Source: Nioella sp965215655 (lineage in GTDB: Bacteria; Pseudomonadota; Alphaproteobacteria; Rhodobacterales; Rhodobacteraceae). Taken from it: DNA of 64,000 nucleotides. The first letter of the stretch is position 1, and each line of letters begins with the position of its first letter. This document shows positions 16,161 to 26,453 of this stretch, one piece after another. The notes beneath the pieces were generated by a model. It was not told the DNA's origin. It was given only the letters and a program-made list of their open reading frames with translations, and did no database searches. A program made the position numbers and the translations under genes. Location of the stretch: contig NZ_OZ244111.1 in NCBI RefSeq assembly GCF_965215655.1, forward strand, positions 1,364,001 to 1,428,000, in the 5' to 3' direction.

Positions 16161-17272
16161 ATGTCAAACGGCCCCCTCTTGATCATCGCGGCAGGCGGAA
16201 CGGGCGGGCATATGTTTCCCGCGCAGGCGCTGGCCGAGCTGATGATCCGCAAGGGCTGGCGGGTGCGGCTGTCAACCGATGCGCGCGGGGCGCGCTATGC
16301 GGGTGGCTTTCCGCATATGGTCGAGGTGCAGCAGGTGGCGTCGGCCACCTTTGCGCGCGGGGGCGTGCTGGCCAGGCTGGTGGCGCCGTTCCGCATTCTG
16401 GGCGGGATCGTGTCGGCCACGCTTGGCATGATGCGCGACAAGCCTGCCGTGGTGGTGGGCTTTGGCGGCTATCCGACCATCCCGGCGCTGGCCGCTGCCT
16501 GGATCACGCGGCGCCCCCGGATGATCCATGAACAGAACGGGGTTCTGGGGCGGGTCAACAAGCGCTTCGCCAAGCGCGTCGATGCGGTCGCTTGCGGCAC
16601 GTGGCCGACGGCTTTGCCTGCGGGTGTCGAGGGTATTCATACTGGCAATCCTGTGCGGGGCGCGGTGCTGGACCGGGCGGGGGCGGCCTATATCAGCCCC
16701 GGCGATTACCCGATGAGCCTGCTGGTCATCGGCGGCAGCCAGGGCGCGCGCATTCTGTCGGATGTGGTGCCTGCCGCCGTGGCAATGCTGCCCGAGGAGA
16801 TCCGCCAATATGTGCGCGTCGCCCAACAGGCCCGCCCAGAGGATCAGGACCGTGTGATCGCCGCCTATTACGAGACGGGCGTGGGCTGCGAGGTCGAACC
16901 CTTCTTCCGCGATATCCCGCGCCGCCTGTCCGAGGCGCAGCTGGTGATCAGCCGCTCGGGTGCGTCTTCGGTCGCCGATATCTCGGTCATCGGGCGGCCC
17001 TCAATCCTGATCCCTTACGCCGCCGCCACCGCCGATCACCAGACCGCCAATGCGCAGGGGCTGGTTGAAGCTGGTGCCGCGATCCGCATTCCCGAAAGCA
17101 AATTCACCCCCGAGGCGCTGGCCGAAGCCATCACCACCGTGCTGAGCCAGCCCGACGCCGCACTAATGATGTCTCAGGCCGCGCTGTCGGTCGGGATGCC
17201 CAATGCCACCGAGCTGCTGGTTGGCCTGGTCGAGGAACTGGCCGGGGAGACCGCCACCGAAAAGGACACCGC

Positions 17273-17276
<4 letters not shown>
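16161..17276 (+). CDS. murG: UDP-GlcNAc:lipid I GlcNAc-transferase MurG
   Basis: 371 residues, GT28 family. N-terminal glycine-rich loop AAGGTGGHMFPAQAL (about residues 10-24). A second glycine loop lies in GGSQGARILSDVVP, and the UDP-GlcNAc site ISRSGASSVADIS lies in the C-terminal domain. It makes lipid II on the cytoplasmic face of the membrane. It overlaps murC by ATGA. Confidence 0.97.
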
Positions 17277-18673
<1,397 letters not shown>

Positions 18674-18715
18674 ACCCGACACGCGGACTGGCCGGCAAGA
18701 GGAGGAGGAACTGAC

Positions 18716-18970
18716 ATGACCATTTCGCTCACCCTGGCCTGCATCTGGGTCGTTGCGGCGGCCATTGTCGCGTTTCTGCCGATGCAGATGCAGTATGTGC
18801 CGGGGCTGACGCTGCTCATCCTGGCGGTTCCGTTGCTCGTCTTTATCGGCATTCAGCATTCGTTTTGGGTGGTACTTCTGGCGCTGGCGGGGCTGGTGTC
18901 GATGTTTCGCCGTCCGCTGTGGTTCTTGGGACGACATTTGTGGGGACGTCTGAGAGAAGGAGGCACGTGA
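18716..18970 (+). CDS. DUF2484 family small membrane protein (first of a pair)
   Basis: 84 residues, start preceded by aggaggaggaactgac, a very strong RBS. About three hydrophobic segments and a basic C-terminus (RRPLWFLGRHLWGRLREGG). Size, the N-terminal SLTLACIWVVAAA pattern and position after murC fit DUF2484, which is found in Rhodobacteraceae dcw clusters. Function is unknown. Its stop overlaps the next start (TGATG). Confidence 0.8.
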   Translation: MTISLTLACIWVVAAAIVAFLPMQMQYVPGLTLLILAVPLLVFIGIQHSFWVVLLALAGLVSMFRRPLWFLGRHLWGRLREGGT

Positions 18971-19233
18971 TGCCGTTTTCCCTGACTTTGGCGAGCCTTT
19001 GGGGGCTCACGGCCTGCCTGTTGGGCCTGACCCCGAGCCGCTTTCACTGGCCTGCGGCTTTTGCCCTGATCGCCACGGGCATTCCCCTGCTGGGATATGC
19101 GACCATGCAGATGGGGCCATGGTGGGGCCTGGCCCTGCTGGCGGCGGGCGTTTCAGTCCTGCGCTGGCCGGTCTTTTACGCAGGACGATGGCTGCGCCGC
19201 CGCCTGTTGCAGGGAAGTGCGCATGAATCCTGA
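18970..19233 (+). CDS. DUF2484 family small membrane protein (second of a pair)
   Basis: 87 residues from ATG 18970. It is paralogous to the preceding gene: SLTLASLWGLTACLLGLTP matches SLTLACIWVVAAAIVAFLP, and both end in a basic RWPVFYAGRWLRRRL / RRPLWFLGRHLWGRL tail. About three membrane segments. Tandem duplication followed by divergence is the simplest explanation. The next gene starts within its last codons. Confidence 0.8.
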   Translation: MPFSLTLASLWGLTACLLGLTPSRFHWPAAFALIATGIPLLGYATMQMGPWWGLALLAAGVSVLRWPVFYAGRWLRRRLLQGSAHES

Positions 19234-19534
19234 GGCGCTGATCGCCATCGGTACGGGGCTGGTTGTGGGCTCTGGCATCGGGTTTGTCCTCGGGCGCTAT
19301 GCGGGCGGGGGCTGGCTGTTCAGCTTTTGCCTGCTGTTGGGCCTGCCCGCGCTAGGCTTGCTGAGCAGCGACGTGCTGGAGGCCATCGGCATCCCGCGCG
19401 AGGGGTTCAACCACCTTGGCTATTTCGCCTTTAGCATGTTGGTTCTGATGCCGGGTCTCGCCGGGGCGATCTTCTTTGGCGGGATCGGCCTGTGGCGGGC
19501 GTCGCGGGTGCGCCGGGATGAGGATTCGGAGTGA
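19223..19534 (+). CDS. small membrane protein of unknown function
   Basis: 103 residues from ATG 19223, with aggga eight bases upstream, overlapping the preceding gene by 11 bp. Three hydrophobic segments (a glycine-rich GTGLVVGSGIGFVLGRYAGGG start; residues about 30-48; about 70-95) and a charged tail RRDEDSE. No recognised family. The conserved-looking overlaps tie it to the murC-murB set. Confidence 0.65.
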   Translation: MNPEALIAIGTGLVVGSGIGFVLGRYAGGGWLFSFCLLLGLPALGLLSSDVLEAIGIPREGFNHLGYFAFSMLVLMPGLAGAIFFGGIGLWRASRVRRDEDSE

Positions 19535-19842
19535 TGTGGCCGCTGATCGGAATGGTGTCGGTCTGCCTCGTGCTCGGCTTTGCGCTGTCCTGGGTCATCG
19601 GACGTTACCTCAGCCGGGCGCTGCTGCGTGGGGTCTGGCTGGCCTTGGTGCTGATCTTTGCCATGCTGATGTGGCCCGTTGTCCAGATTTGGGCGGGCTG
19701 GCGCGAAGGCACGGGGTTTGACGGGGTGGCGGAGCTTTACCTTGCCTTGGGCTTCGTGTTGCCGACGCTGGTGGCGGCGATTGTCGGGGGCCGGTTGGGG
19801 ACACGGGCCCGGGTGCGTCGGTCTGAGCTGGATCAGGGCTAA
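19534..19842 (+). CDS. small membrane protein of unknown function
   Basis: 102 residues from ATG 19534 (TGATG overlap; a GTG one codon earlier is also possible). Three to four hydrophobic segments. It shares the block GREGTGFDGVAELYLALGF with QSTGFDGMGYAIVAIL of the next gene, so the two appear distantly paralogous. Function unknown. Confidence 0.65.
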   Translation: MWPLIGMVSVCLVLGFALSWVIGRYLSRALLRGVWLALVLIFAMLMWPVVQIWAGWREGTGFDGVAELYLALGFVLPTLVAAIVGGRLGTRARVRRSELDQG

Positions 19843-19880
19843 AGGCTGGACAGGTCCCCGCGACCGCGTCAGTCTGAGCC

Positions 19881-20153
19881 ATGGTTTATATCCTTCCGAT
19901 CCTCTGTTTCGTGATCCCCCTGATCATCGGCACCGTCGCAATGCGGCACCGCAAGGGCTGGCTGGTGCCGGTTCTGGCGCTGCTTGGGGCCGCGATCATG
20001 GCCTGGGCGATTGTGCAGGGCCGTCAGAGCACGGGGTTCGACGGGATGGGCTATGCGATTGTCGCGATCCTGATGGCGGCACCTGCGATCCTCGGCGTGC
20101 TGATCGGCGGCGCGATCGGCTGGTTTCGCCGCCGGGGCGAGGCGAAGGGATAA
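19881..20153 (+). CDS. small membrane protein of unknown function
   Basis: 90 residues, three hydrophobic segments: ILPILCFVIPLIIGTV, LVPVLALLGAAIMAWAIV and AILMAAPAILGVLIGGAIGW. Basic end FRRRGEAKG. Related to the preceding gene through the TGFDG block. Last of five consecutive small membrane proteins before murB. Confidence 0.65.
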   Translation: MVYILPILCFVIPLIIGTVAMRHRKGWLVPVLALLGAAIMAWAIVQGRQSTGFDGMGYAIVAILMAAPAILGVLIGGAIGWFRRRGEAKG

Positions 20154-20197
20154 CGCCGGGGCTTGCGCCTGTGCCAAGGCGGCAGTAGCCAAGCGGA

Positions 20198-21136
20198 ATG
20201 ACCAAGATGCCGACGCCCCGGGGCCGCCTGACGCCCGACCGCCCGCTTTCCGATCTGACCTGGCTGCGCGTGGGCGGGCCTGCGGACTGGCTGTTCCAGC
20301 CCGAGGATATTGAGGATCTGAGCGAGTTCCTTGCCGCATTGGACCCGTCTGTTCCGGTCTTCCCCATGGGGGTCGGGTCGAACCTGATCGTGCGGGACGG
20401 GGGATTGCGCGCGGTGGTGATCCGGCTGGGGCGTGGGTTCAATGGGATTGAGACGGGGCAGGGCACGGTGACGGCTGGTGCGGCAGCGCTTGACGCGCAT
20501 GTGGCGCGCAAGGCGGCGGCGGCGGGGCTCGACCTGACGTTTCTGCGCACCATTCCGGGCAGTATTGGCGGCGCGCTTCGGATGAATGCGGGCTGCTATG
20601 GCAGCTATGTGGCGGATCATTTCCTGGCAGCCGAGGCGGTGTTGCGCGATGGCACCCGCGTGACGCTGACCCACGATGACATTCATTTCCAGTACCGCCA
20701 GACCGATCTGCCCGAGGGCGCGGTCATCACCTCTGTCACCTTCCGCGCAGACCCTGGCGACCCGGAGGCGTTGGAGGCCCGCATGGCCGAGCAACTGGCC
20801 AAGCGCGATGCGACGCAACCCACGAAAGAGCGCAGCGCCGGCAGCACCTTCCGCAATCCGGCGGGGTTTTCCAGCACGGGCCGCGCCGATGACGTCCATG
20901 ACCTGAAGGCGTGGAAGGTCATTGACGAGGCCGGCATGCGCGGGGCCCGGCGGGGCGGCGCGCAGATGTCGGAAAAACACAGCAACTTTCTGCTCAATAC
21001 CGGGGGGGCGACGGCGGATGACCTCGAGTCCCTTGGCGAGGAGGTTCGAAAAAGGGTTTTCCAAAACAGCGGAATAGAGCTAGTATGGGAAATCATGCGC
21101 GTCGGCGAACCGGCGGGCGGTGACAAGCCGGAATAA
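20198..21136 (+). CDS. murB: UDP-N-acetylenolpyruvylglucosamine reductase MurB
   Basis: 312 residues, the shorter type I/II-like form. FAD-binding blocks: LRVGGPADWLFQP near the start, PMGVGSNLIVRDGG, and RTIPGSIGGALRMNAGCYG. The C-terminal part has RSAGSTFRNP and GARRGGAQMSEKHSNFLLN. It reduces the enolpyruvyl group with NADPH to give UDP-MurNAc. Start at ATG 20198; ATG 20207 is an alternative. Confidence 0.97.
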   Translation: MTKMPTPRGRLTPDRPLSDLTWLRVGGPADWLFQPEDIEDLSEFLAALDPSVPVFPMGVGSNLIVRDGGLRAVVIRLGRGFNGIETGQGTVTAGAAALDAHVARKAAAAGLDLTFLRTIPGSIGGALRMNAGCYGSYVADHFLAAEAVLRDGTRVTLTHDDIHFQYRQTDLPEGAVITSVTFRADPGDPEALEARMAEQLAKRDATQPTKERSAGSTFRNPAGFSSTGRADDVHDLKAWKVIDEAGMRGARRGGAQMSEKHSNFLLNTGGATADDLESLGEEVRKRVFQNSGIELVWEIMRVGEPAGGDKPE

Positions 21137-21178
21137 CCGGCGAAAACGATAAGCCAGACGGGCAGATAAGCCCGCGGC

Positions 21179-22117
21179 ATGAATGAGGCACAGGTGGCGG
21201 ATAGTTCGGGCAGAACACTCCCCACAGTTGCGGTTTTGATGGGCGGGCTCTCAGCCGAGCGCGAGGTCAGCCTGTCGTCCGGCAAGGAATGCGTGACCGC
21301 GCTGAGGGATGAAGGATTCACGGTGATCGAGGTCGATGCGGGCCTTGATCTGGCCGAACGGCTTGCCGAGATCAAACCAGATATTGTGTTTAATGCGCTT
21401 CACGGTCGGTGGGGCGAGGATGGCTGCGTGCAGGGCATTCTGGAATGGATGCGGCTGCCCTACACCCATTCGGGCGTTCTGGCCTCAGCCCTCGCGATGG
21501 ACAAGCAGCGGTCCAAGGATGTGTTCCGTGCGGCGGGCATTCCGGTGATGGAGAGCATCATCGCCCCGAAATCCGAGATCATGGCCGCCCATCTGATGGA
21601 CCCGCCCTACGTGGTGAAGCCCAATAACGAGGGCTCGTCTGTCGGGGTCTATATCGTGCAGGAGGCGGCGAATGGCCCGCCCGCTCTGTCCGAGGATATG
21701 CCCGAAAGCCTGATGGTCGAAACCTATGCTCCGGGCCGGGAACTGACCGTTACCGTGATGGGTGACCGGGCGCTGACGGTGACCGAGATTTTCACCGATG
21801 GCTGGTATGACTACCACGCCAAATACTCCGTTGGCGGATCGCGCCACGAGATGCCCGCCGATGTGCCGCAGGAGGTGTTTGACGCCTGCATGGAACAGGC
21901 CCTGATCGCCCATAACGCGCTTGGCTGCCGGGGCGTCAGCCGCGCCGATTTCCGGTGGGATGACAGGCGCGGGCTGGACGGGCTGATCATGCTGGAGGTC
22001 AACACGCAGCCTGGCATGACGCCCACGTCTCTCAGCCCCGAGCAGGGCGAGCATTGCGGCATCAGCTTTGGCAAGATGTGCGCCTGGATGGTGGAGGACG
22101 CGTCATGCGACAGATAA
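21179..22117 (+). CDS. ddlB: D-alanine--D-alanine ligase
   Basis: 312 residues, ATP-grasp fold. Motifs: VAVLMGGLSAEREVSLSSG at the N-terminus, ALHGRWGEDG, VKPNNEGSSVGV (the ATP-binding loop), ELTVTVMGDRAL and the metal-binding EVNTQPGMTPTS near the end. Makes the dipeptide used by MurF. The dcw location suggests the ddlB lineage. Its 3' end overlaps ftsQ by 13 bp. Confidence 0.96.
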   Translation: MNEAQVADSSGRTLPTVAVLMGGLSAEREVSLSSGKECVTALRDEGFTVIEVDAGLDLAERLAEIKPDIVFNALHGRWGEDGCVQGILEWMRLPYTHSGVLASALAMDKQRSKDVFRAAGIPVMESIIAPKSEIMAAHLMDPPYVVKPNNEGSSVGVYIVQEAANGPPALSEDMPESLMVETYAPGRELTVTVMGDRALTVTEIFTDGWYDYHAKYSVGGSRHEMPADVPQEVFDACMEQALIAHNALGCRGVSRADFRWDDRRGLDGLIMLEVNTQPGMTPTSLSPEQGEHCGISFGKMCAWMVEDASCDR

Positions 22118-22998
22118 TCCGCCGCCGGGGGGATGTGCCGCGCGACCCCGCGCCGTCGCGCTGGTCCTATCGCGCGCAACGTCTGTGGCTGACGCCGCTG
22201 TTCCGGTCGGTGCTGCGGGTCGGTATCCCGTCTTTCCTGATTGCGGGGGCGGTCGGGCTCTATGCCTCTGACCCCGCCAATATTCAGCGCTTGCAGGACA
22301 GTGTCGCGGAGATCCGCCGCTCGATCGAGGACCGGCCGGAATTTCGCGTCAACCTCATGGCCATCGAAGGGGCGACCCCGGTGCTGGCCGAGGAAATCCG
22401 CGCGACGCTGGCGCTCGACTTCCCCACATCCTCCTTCGATCTGGACCTGCCGCGCCTGCGCGCACGGGTCGAGGAAATCCGCGCCGTGGATACGGCGGAA
22501 TTGCGCGTCCGGTCCGGGGGCGAATTGGCGGTCATCGTGACCGAACGCCGCCCGGCCATGGTCTGGCAGGCGCGTGAGGGGCTTTGGGTCGTGGATGCGG
22601 GCGGTGAACGGGTGGCGCCGCTCTTGGCGCGACCGAGGCTGGTGGATCTGCCGGTGATTTCCGGCGATGGCGCGAATGACGCGGCCGAAGAAGCGATGGC
22701 GCTGTTTGCCGTGGCCCGCCCCCTTGGGGACCGGCTGCGGGGCCTCGTGCGGATGGGTGAACGCCGGTGGGACGTGGTGCTGGAAGACGGCCCGCGCATC
22801 CTGCTGCCCGCCGATCAGCCAGTGCGGGCGCTGGAAGAAGTGTTGGCCCTGCATGATGCGCAGGAGCTTTTGGACAGGGACGTGGCTCGCGTCGATATGC
22901 GCGATGGCACGCGGACGGTCTTGCAACTGACCCCGCAGGCGATGGCGGAGCTGCGCCGCATGCGGGCGACGGATATCACGGGAGAGCGGAACGGATGA
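22105..22998 (+). CDS. ftsQ: cell division protein FtsQ
   Basis: 297 residues from ATG 22105, inside the end of ddlB. An Arg-rich cytoplasmic part of about 35 residues is followed by one membrane segment (LRVGIPSFLIAGAVGLYA, about residues 40-57). A periplasmic POTRA domain (FRVNLMAIEGATPVLAEEI onward) and beta domain come next. FtsQ scaffolds FtsB/FtsL at the septum. Ends overlapping ftsA (ATGA, 22995-22998). Confidence 0.94.
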   Translation: MRQIIRRRGDVPRDPAPSRWSYRAQRLWLTPLFRSVLRVGIPSFLIAGAVGLYASDPANIQRLQDSVAEIRRSIEDRPEFRVNLMAIEGATPVLAEEIRATLALDFPTSSFDLDLPRLRARVEEIRAVDTAELRVRSGGELAVIVTERRPAMVWQAREGLWVVDAGGERVAPLLARPRLVDLPVISGDGANDAAEEAMALFAVARPLGDRLRGLVRMGERRWDVVLEDGPRILLPADQPVRALEEVLALHDAQELLDRDVARVDMRDGTRTVLQLTPQAMAELRRMRATDITGERNG

Positions 22999-24329
22999 GT
23001 ATGCTGTATCAGTCACAGCGGGCCATGCGGGCCAAGCGACAGGAAGCCATGCGCCGGGGCGTGATCGCCATTCTGGATATCGGCAGTTACAAGACCTCGT
23101 GCCTTGTGCTGCGCTTCGACAGCTCGGACGACCTGCGCCCCTCGGAAGAGGTGGGGGCAATGGCGGGGCAGTCGAATTTCCGGGTGATCGGCGCGGCCAC
23201 GACGCGCTCGCGCGGGGTTAAGTTCGGCGAGATCGACACTGTGCAGGAAACCGAGCGCGCCATTCGCACCGCCGTGCAGGCGGCGCAGAAGATGGCCAAT
23301 ATGCGCGTCGATCATGTGATCGTCAGCTTCTCGGGTGCGCGGCCCCGGTCCTACGGGCTGGTTGGCGAAACCAGTTTGCAGACCGGCACCGTGACCGAAT
23401 GCGATGTGGCCCGCGCGCTGGCGGCCTGTGATGTGCCCGATATCGGCGAGGGGCGTGAAGTGCTGCATGCGCAACCGGTGAATTTTGCGCTCGACCACCG
23501 GTCGGGGCTGAAGGACCCGCGCGGCCATGTGGGCAACCGGCTGTCGGCGGATATGCATATGCTGACCATCGAGGCCCATGCGATCGAGACGCTGCTGCAT
23601 TGCGTGAAGCGCTGCGATCTGGAACTGGCGGGCGTGGCGTCTTCGCCTTACGTGGCGGGCGTCTCCAGCCTCGTGGAAGACGAGCAGGAGCTCGGCGCGG
23701 CCTGCGTCGATCTGGGGGGCGGCACTACGGGCGTGTCGATCTTCATCAAGAAACACATGATCTATGCCGATACCGTGCGGATGGGCGGCGATCACGTGAC
23801 CAGCGATATCAGCCAGGGGTTGCAGATCCCCGCTGCCGATGCGGAACGGATCAAGACCCGCTTCGGCGGGCTGGTGGCAACCGGCATGGATGACCGAGAA
23901 CGGATCGAGCTGGAAAGCGATACCGGCGATTGGGAACATGATCGCCGGTCCATCAGCCGGGCGGAGTTGATCGGCGTGATGCGCCCGAGGGTGGAGGAAA
24001 TCCTCGAAGAAGTGCGCGCCATTCTGGAGGATGCCGGGTTCGATCATTTGCCCTCTCAACGGATCGTCCTGACCGGTGGCGGCAGCCAGATTCCGGGGCT
24101 TGACCAGCTGGCCAGCCGCATTCTTGGCAACCAGGTGCGCCTTGGCCGTCCGCTGCGCGTTCAGGGCCTGCCGCAATCGGCCTGCGGCCCGGCATTCTCG
24201 GCTTGCGTGGGGCTGGCGCTGTTCGCCGCCTACCCGCAGGATGAATGGTGGGATTTCGAAGTGCCCGCCGACAGATACCCCGCCCGGTCCCTGCGCCGCG
24301 CGGTGAAATGGTTCCGCGACAACTGGTGA
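22995..24329 (+). CDS. ftsA: cell division protein FtsA
   Basis: 444 residues, actin-like ATPase. IAILDIGSYKTSCLV forms the phosphate-1 site near residues 25-40, VDLGGGTTGVSIF the second, and VLTGGGSQIPGLDQLA the adenosine site. It tethers FtsZ filaments to the membrane, normally by a C-terminal amphipathic helix; the final residues here (SLRRAVKWFRDNW) fit such a helix. Confidence 0.97.
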   Translation: MSMLYQSQRAMRAKRQEAMRRGVIAILDIGSYKTSCLVLRFDSSDDLRPSEEVGAMAGQSNFRVIGAATTRSRGVKFGEIDTVQETERAIRTAVQAAQKMANMRVDHVIVSFSGARPRSYGLVGETSLQTGTVTECDVARALAACDVPDIGEGREVLHAQPVNFALDHRSGLKDPRGHVGNRLSADMHMLTIEAHAIETLLHCVKRCDLELAGVASSPYVAGVSSLVEDEQELGAACVDLGGGTTGVSIFIKKHMIYADTVRMGGDHVTSDISQGLQIPAADAERIKTRFGGLVATGMDDRERIELESDTGDWEHDRRSISRAELIGVMRPRVEEILEEVRAILEDAGFDHLPSQRIVLTGGGSQIPGLDQLASRILGNQVRLGRPLRVQGLPQSACGPAFSACVGLALFAAYPQDEWWDFEVPADRYPARSLRRAVKWFRDNW

Positions 24330-24579
24330 TCCGCGGATAAATCAGCCGGACCGGACCCTGCATCCTTGGTGTGGGGCCGGTAATTTGACGCTAGATGCAG
24401 GGGCCACGAGCAAAATCCCGCCGCCATGCCTGGATTCTGCCCCATATTTCGCGTCATTAGGCCAGTTTTTGCGTGACGCCCTGCCGCGAACGCGTTAGGA
24501 TTCAATCCAAACAAGGCAGAAATCGGCTATCCGGCACAAGATCGGGGCCATCAAACAAGAACCACAGGCGGACTTTCAA
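24330..24579. promoter_or_regulatory. ftsZ upstream region with two GANTC sites
   Basis: 250 bp without a gene. Two GATTC sites occur at 24433-24437 and 24499-24503. GANTC is the CcrM methylation target that controls ftsZ in Caulobacter. A separate ftsZ promoter probably lies here, since the gap breaks the overlapping-gene pattern, but I cannot point to -35/-10 boxes with confidence. Confidence 0.45.
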
Positions 24580-26178
24580 ATGACCCTGAATTTGACCATG
24601 CCGGATCAACCGGACCTGAAGCCGCGCATCACCGTGTTTGGCGTTGGCGGGGCAGGCGGCAATGCCGTCAACAACATGATCGACCAAGAGCTTGACGGCT
24701 GCGAATTCGTGGTGGCCAACACCGATGCGCAGGCTCTGCAGCACTCCAAATCCACGTCCCGCATCCAGATGGGCGCGAAAGTGACGGAAGGTCTGGGCGC
24801 GGGCGCGCGCCCTGCCGTGGGTGCCTCTGCCGCCGAGGAAAGCATCGAGACCATCGTGGATCACCTTGTCGGCGCGCATATGTGTTTCATCACCGCCGGG
24901 ATGGGCGGCGGCACCGGCACCGGTGCGGCCCCGATCATCGCGCAAGCCGCCCGTGAACTGGGTGTGCTGACCGTCGGCGTCGTGACCAAGCCCTTCCAGT
25001 TCGAAGGCGCCAAGCGCATGCGCCAGGCCGATGAGGGCATCGAGGCGCTGCAAAAGGTCGTCGATACGCTGATCATCATCCCCAACCAGAACCTGTTCCG
25101 GCTGGCGAATGAAAAGACCACCTTCACCGAAGCCTTCGCGCTGGCCGATGACGTTCTTTACCAGGGCGTCAAGGGCGTGACCGACCTGATGGTCCGTCCG
25201 GGCCTGATCAACCTCGACTTCGCCGACGTGCGCGCGGTGATGAACGAGATGGGCAAGGCGATGATGGGCACCGGCGAAAGCGAGGGCGAGGATCGCGCGG
25301 TTCAGGCCGCCGAACGTGCCATTGCCAACCCGCTCTTGGATGAAATCAGCCTCAAGGGCGCCCGTGGCGTGCTGATCAACATCACCGGCGGCTATGACCT
25401 GACGCTGTTTGAACTGGATGAAGCCGCCAACCGCATCCGCGAGGAAGTGGACCCGGAAGCGAACATCATCGTGGGCTCCACCCTCGATACCGAGATGGAA
25501 GGCAAGATGCGCGTGTCCGTCGTGGCCACCGGCATCGACGCCGCCGAGATCCACCAGGACATTCCGGCCCCGATGCGCCGCCTGCACACGGACTCGGTTG
25601 CCATGTCGGGCCGGGGCGGTGCTGCCGCTGCGGCGGCTCCGATGGTGCTGGAAGAAGAGATCGAGGAAGACCAGCCCGCGGCCACGCCGGAACCCAGCCT
25701 CTTTACCCGTTTCGATGCGGAAACCGCCCATGAACAGGCAGAAGACCTGTTCGAGGAGGATGACGGCATTCCGGCCCCGGCCTACACGCCTCAGGTGGCC
25801 GAATCCGCTCCGGCCCCGCGTCCGGAGACCCGCGTCGCGTCGGAACCGGTGGAGGAAGACTACGTCGCCCCGCGCGCCAACAAGGGGCATCCGACCCCGG
25901 AAACGCTGGCCCGTCTGCGCGATGCGATTGCCAAGGACCGCGGCAATGCGCCCCGTGCCGCCACCCCGGCCCCCGAGGCGGAGGATCACGGCAGCAGATC
26001 GCGTTTCGGCATCAACTCGCTGCTCAACCGCATGACCGGCCATGGCGAAGAGGCCCCGGTGCCCACACAGCGCCGTCAGCCAAGCATGCAGACCCGCTCC
26101 CATCACGAGGATGAGCAGGTCGATCCCGAGCAAGACCGGATCGAGATCCCGGCCTTCCTGCGGCGTCAGGCGAACTGA
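24580..26178 (+). CDS. ftsZ: cell division GTPase FtsZ
   Basis: 532 residues. The GTPase core (about residues 10-320) contains the tubulin signature GGGTGTGA at 109-116 and the T7-region NLDFADVRAVM. A long acidic, Pro/Ala-rich linker (about 330-515) follows, as in other alphaproteobacteria. The conserved C-terminal peptide RIEIPAFLRRQ binds FtsA and other partners. FtsZ forms the cytokinetic ring. A terminator follows within 50 bp. Confidence 0.98.
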   Translation: MTLNLTMPDQPDLKPRITVFGVGGAGGNAVNNMIDQELDGCEFVVANTDAQALQHSKSTSRIQMGAKVTEGLGAGARPAVGASAAEESIETIVDHLVGAHMCFITAGMGGGTGTGAAPIIAQAARELGVLTVGVVTKPFQFEGAKRMRQADEGIEALQKVVDTLIIIPNQNLFRLANEKTTFTEAFALADDVLYQGVKGVTDLMVRPGLINLDFADVRAVMNEMGKAMMGTGESEGEDRAVQAAERAIANPLLDEISLKGARGVLINITGGYDLTLFELDEAANRIREEVDPEANIIVGSTLDTEMEGKMRVSVVATGIDAAEIHQDIPAPMRRLHTDSVAMSGRGGAAAAAAPMVLEEEIEEDQPAATPEPSLFTRFDAETAHEQAEDLFEEDDGIPAPAYTPQVAESAPAPRPETRVASEPVEEDYVAPRANKGHPTPETLARLRDAIAKDRGNAPRAATPAPEAEDHGSRSRFGINSLLNRMTGHGEEAPVPTQRRQPSMQTRSHHEDEQVDPEQDRIEIPAFLRRQAN

Positions 26179-26202
26179 TCGCGTTACACATTGTGACCAA
26201 GA

Positions 26203-26229
26203 GGGCCGCCCTTCGGGGTGGTCCTTTTT
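26203..26229 (+). terminator. Rho-independent terminator after ftsZ
   Basis: GGGCCGCCC (26203-26211), a TTCG tetraloop and GGGTGGTCC (26216-26224, two wobble pairs), followed by TTTTT. It marks the end of the main dcw transcript before lpxC. Confidence 0.85.
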
Positions 26230-26453
26230 CGTTCAAGATCAGGGGGATACGTGGTTATCCACAGGTCGGTGGCGAAAAACTGCCGACATATTTCCGCTTT
26301 GTTGCAGCGAGTCACAATCCTTGAATTGTTAATCATGGAAGAGGCGGTTAAGCCCTTGGTCATGCAAATGGAGGGGGCACTCTGTTTGCCATGGGGATTG
26401 CGTCAGGGCCGTGGGATGTGGCCGCACCGATCCTCGTGATCCTGGGACAGACA

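Noticed and set aside
24502..26133. 543-codon minus-strand frame
   Set aside because: Antisense to ftsZ and extremely His/Gly-rich, an artefact of codon bias.
26328..26351. CtrA site upstream of lpxC
   Set aside because: Two TTAA half-sites exist but are 15 bases apart, not the seven needed for a standard CtrA box.
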